This document shows, piece after piece, positions 60,816 to 64,000 of a DNA stretch of 64,000 nucleotides. The DNA is from Chrysomallon squamiferum. Lineage: Eukaryota > Mollusca > Gastropoda > Neomphalida > Peltospiridae. A program made the position numbers and the translations under genes. Every line of letters starts with the position of its first letter. The stretch's first letter is position 1. The notes under the pieces were generated by a model that was not told the origin of the DNA, searched no databases, and saw only the letters and a program-made list of their open reading frames with translations. The stretch lies in NCBI GenBank assembly GCA_012295275.1, contig CM022667.1:10835038-10899037 (forward strand), given 5' to 3'.

Positions 60816-60932
60816 TTTTGGAGAGAAATCAGTATGCAAGTGATGATCCCTTTTTCAAGCACAAATGCCGCTTTTGTCACAAAGTTTTTGGCAGTGACAG
60901 TGCTCTCCAAATCCACGTCCGATCACATACTG
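60816..60932 (+). CDS. sall: spalt-like transcription factor, coding exon 3 (first C2H2 finger)
   Basis: This 117-nt exon encodes the rest of codon 352 through residue 390 plus one base. It carries one complete C2H2 zinc finger, C369-x2-C372-x12-H385-x3-H389, in the context [20 protein letters not shown]. That is the diagnostic first finger of the SALL double-finger pair. The exon stops inside the linker after HT, before the expected GERP sequence, so the second finger of the pair must lie in the next exon. The acceptor is TTTTTCCATCCTTTCAG and the donor is TG|GTAGGT. Entry and exit are both phase 1. No sequence encoding the expected continuation was found from 60933 to 64000, so the gene is truncated by the window edge. 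Confidence 0.96.
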
Positions 60933-61813
60933 GTAGGTTACTGTCCTACCCATTGTAGTGTAGACTAGATGTAGACTAAATGTAGATTACGTATTTTTGT
61001 GTGTTAGGCGTACATATATTTACACTGCTTGCATGCATTTAAAAAAAAAATACTAAATGTTTTTTCATTGCCCTGCCTGTTTTAGAGTAGTCTAGGTGTA
61101 GATCGAGTAGACTGGGTGTAGACTAAGTAACATTTGTGTGTAGCCATAGTTATCATATTCATGCATGCATTCATACATTTTTTTCATTGCTTTATCCATT
61201 CAATTAGCAAAGTGTAGATTAAATAGAGGTAGAGGGATAGTGGGATGTAGACTAAGTTGATCTATTTATATGGGCATAGATACCATATGTTTGCATGCAG
61301 TCATTAAAAATCATTCTATCACCCACAGTAGATCAGAACAGAAATGCAGCAGATTAGGTAGATTGCTGTAGACAAAGTAAATTCATATGTACATAGATTA
61401 TGTAAGTCATAAAATACTAATATGCTTTGCTTTCATACATTTTCCCTCACTACCATTCCCTCTGTAGACTTGAGTAGACTAAAGTAGATTAATTAGACTT
61501 AATGTAGATTTTTTGTTGTGTGTGTGCTTCATTTTTCATTCGCTTCACTGGTTTGTTTTTCTTACTGTCCTATCCACTTTAAAGTACACAAGGCTGGTGT
61601 AGATTAATGTAGATTAATGTAGACTGGGGGCAGAGTGGTTATGTTGTTAACTGAAGTTTTCTAGTAGATTTTCATGTTGAAAGTTTTAATATGTTGATGG
61701 TATACTGTTGATGATACATACACACACAGTACATATAGGAATAATAACAGTAGTAGTAATACTGATGCTCATAAATATATTAACAATACTAATATGAAAA
61801 ATAATAACAACAA

Positions 61814-61850
<37 letters not shown>

Positions 61851-63171
61851 TTAATGATAAGTTTAATAATGATAAAGATGATAATAATAATAATAATTAC
61901 AACAACAACTACAACAACAACAATAAAATTAATAATAAAAAAGGGTATACATCAAAATAATGTATGTAAATTATCAAATAAAAATGTAAAAAATAAATAA
62001 AAAATACAACAAAAACAAATTTCAGCTTACAGAATATTCACTCCAAACTGTTCATATCTGATCTATTTTAGAAATCACCCTGAACTGTTTTTCTCTTATT
62101 TTTAAAATTTATTTTAATTGTTTGTTTTTTTTTTTCCCCAATTTATATTCTCCCATTTTTAAAATGGAATATAGATGTCCCATTACATCTTCATTTTTTT
62201 TTTCTCTTTCTTTTCTTTCTATTTACTTTACTTTGCAGACAAGCACCTATCCACTGCTCCCATTTGTCTCCCAAACAAAAGAATATTCACTTTTTATACT
62301 ATATTTGTGTCTTTTCAAGTTTCAAAACCAACTCAGATGTATACTCTTTAGTCTGAAATGTGTTGTTTCAATGTTGTTGAGAATAATGGATGGTTTTTAC
62401 CTTCTTGACACTGTTGGCTTCTTTTAGGGTGTGTTTTGTTAGGATTTAGATTTGGTTTTTTTTTTTAGTGACAATGCATTGATTGATTAATTAATTTCTT
62501 GAGTAGTAAGCATATATTAACTTTCATACATATATTATCATCATCATTATTATTTATACATACATACATACATAATCATTTATATATAAATATAGACATA
62601 CATACCTATAAATACATAAAAACACAATTACATATATGCATACATACATATATAATACATTCATGCACACATACATATACACTCACATATACATACATAT
62701 ATACACATACATACAATATACACACATACATATAAAAACACAATTCACTCCAAAAGTACATATATGAACTATCAATATGTCTATTTCTGTGTGTGTGTGT
62801 CTGTCTGTACATACATACACAAATATGCTCAGTTTTAATGGTCAGATGCTAAGTAAACATAAAGATACCAATTATAATGACCCAGAGAGTTAACAGTTAT
62901 TTTTCTTTCTGCCCCTCCCTCCCAGTCTTGCTTGAAAAGTTAAACAAACATTTCATTTATAATTGTATATGCTGAGTAAACAGAAAGAAAAATGGTTTTT
63001 CTGCTAGAAATCGGGTTAGTTTGACGAGAAGTGGAGTAGTTTGGATAATAAGATGTTTGTAGAGTCGCGATGCAAACACGAGCGAATGTCAGCTGTCCTA
63101 AGTCTCGTTTTCGTTTTGAAAAATTTTAAATTTGGGATTCTTAACCGAAAATTAATAATTTTAAAATAATA

Positions 63172-63205
<34 letters not shown>

Positions 63206-64000
63206 ATAAATGTTGATAGTTTGAAAATATAAATTAGTAATGTTATTAAAATATTTTTAAAATTTGGATTTTTTAAAATAATTTTTTACTGGTTCTGTAA
63301 TGTATATTAGAAAGGTTATTAGTGTTATTAAGTTTTTAAACTTTCTTAAAAGAAAATTACATTAATTAAAAATATTTAGTAGTTTCAATAAACTTATTAG
63401 TAACCATAAACAATTTAAATTGAGTAATTTTCATAAATTATTACTATTTTTAAAGTAAATGTAACTAATCTTTGTAAAGTTGTATTATTTTGAAAATATT
63501 AATTTACTGAACTTTGCCAAAAAACTGAAGTATTTCTAAAAAAATCTTGTTAAATTTTAAAAGCAGTACAAATTTTAAAATAAAAAAGTTTTTGCAACTA
63601 TTTCTAAAAAAATCTTTCTTATTGTAAGAAATAATAATATATTAAAAATAATGCAAATGGTACAACATAAACTATTAAACTTTTCATAAATGTTACTGGT
63701 TTTAAAAATGTAAATTAAAAAAAAAAAAATTTTAATTTAAAATCTTTCAAATAAAGCAAAATTATAAAAATAAAATTAGACTTTTTTTCAAACTATTTTT
63801 AGTTAAAATTCTTAATATCTTTACAATTGGTTTTATAAATATTTTTATTAACCAATTTTTTATAACAAAATCATAAAATAATATATTTCTATAGCCATAT
63901 ATATTTTTAAAAAGTATAAACAAAAACTTTTTATTAATATTATTTTATAAAATAACAATTTTAGCAATTTTTTCTAAAAACATAAACTTTTTAAAAAGAA
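60933..64000 (+). other. sall: intron 3 of the spalt-like gene, 5' part only
   Basis: The intron begins with donor GTAGGT at 60933 and runs off the window edge. The first 0.7 kb is a degenerate repeat array (separate entry). The rest holds (AAT)n at about 61815-61850, CA/ATAC repeats at 62560-62740, a short balanced stretch near 63050-63120, and then about 0.9 kb of extremely AT-rich sequence with nothing recognisable. No spalt zinc-finger exon is visible in it. Confidence 0.85.
60938..61640. repeat. approximately 125-bp degenerate tandem array beside exon 3
   Basis: Anchor words like TTACTGTCCTACCCATTGTA (60938) recur near 61064, 61183, 61310 and 61445 in diverged form and clearly at 61562 (TTACTGTCCTATCCACTTTA). 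The spacing averages about 125 bp. Each unit also has GTAGACTAA/GTAGATTAAT words and a GCATGCATT word. The array begins directly at the exon 3 donor. Confidence 0.7.

Noticed and set aside
62905-62960. Acceptor-like CCCTCCCTCCCAG followed by TCTTGCTTGAAAAG as a possible exon 4
   Set aside because: The phase-1 continuation does not give the expected GERP and second zinc finger and soon meets a stop.

Overview
The window is the 5' part of one protein-coding gene on the + strand, a spalt-like (SALL family) zinc-finger transcription factor. Three coding exons are visible: exon 1 (121-193), exon 2 (35385-36365) and exon 3 (60816-60932). They join in frame into the first 390 complete codons. The protein begins with the SALL repressor motif MSRRKQTKPRHL. 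It continues with a C2HC zinc finger, acidic stretches, a glutamine-rich segment, a Pro/Ser/Thr-rich stretch and the first C2H2 finger. The gene runs off the right edge inside intron 3, so the remaining fingers and the stop codon are not seen.

Everything else, about 98% of the window, is intron: intron 1 is about 35.2 kb, intron 2 about 24.5 kb, and at least 3.1 kb of intron 3 is present. The introns are very AT-rich and full of microsatellites (AT, CA, CT/GA, ATT, CTA, ATAC), homopolymer tracts up to about 40 bases, and several tandem minisatellites. An animal spalt gene with huge, simple-repeat-rich introns suggests a lophotrochozoan, most likely a cephalopod mollusc. That assignment is an inference and no species is named.

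Between the low-complexity tracts lie islands of ordinary, balanced sequence a few hundred bases long. The main ones are near 1.9-2.3, 7.7-8.0, 9.6-9.8, 16.2-16.4, 19.1-19.5, 25.5, 27.9-28.1, 34.5, 39.4-39.7, 42.9-43.7, 44.6-44.8, 46.5, 48.2-48.7, 51.1-51.5, 55.3-55.6, 56.9-57.4 and 58.5-58.8 kb. Several carry tight clusters of recognisable binding motifs: POU octamers, an RFX X-box, paired GATA, FOX and SOX sites, AGGTCA direct repeats and a CTCF-like core. They are the best candidates for cis-regulatory elements of this developmental gene.

The least expected structures are the degenerate tandem arrays: 22 bp, 24 bp, about 74 bp with a 16-bp palindrome, 40 bp, 32 bp, and an approximately 125-bp array just downstream of exon 3. 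There is also a TTAA-flanked inverted-repeat element near 14.9 kb and an array of AAAGGGTTAA motifs near 53.2-53.8 kb. No second gene, structural RNA gene, transposase, reverse transcriptase or CRISPR array could be supported.
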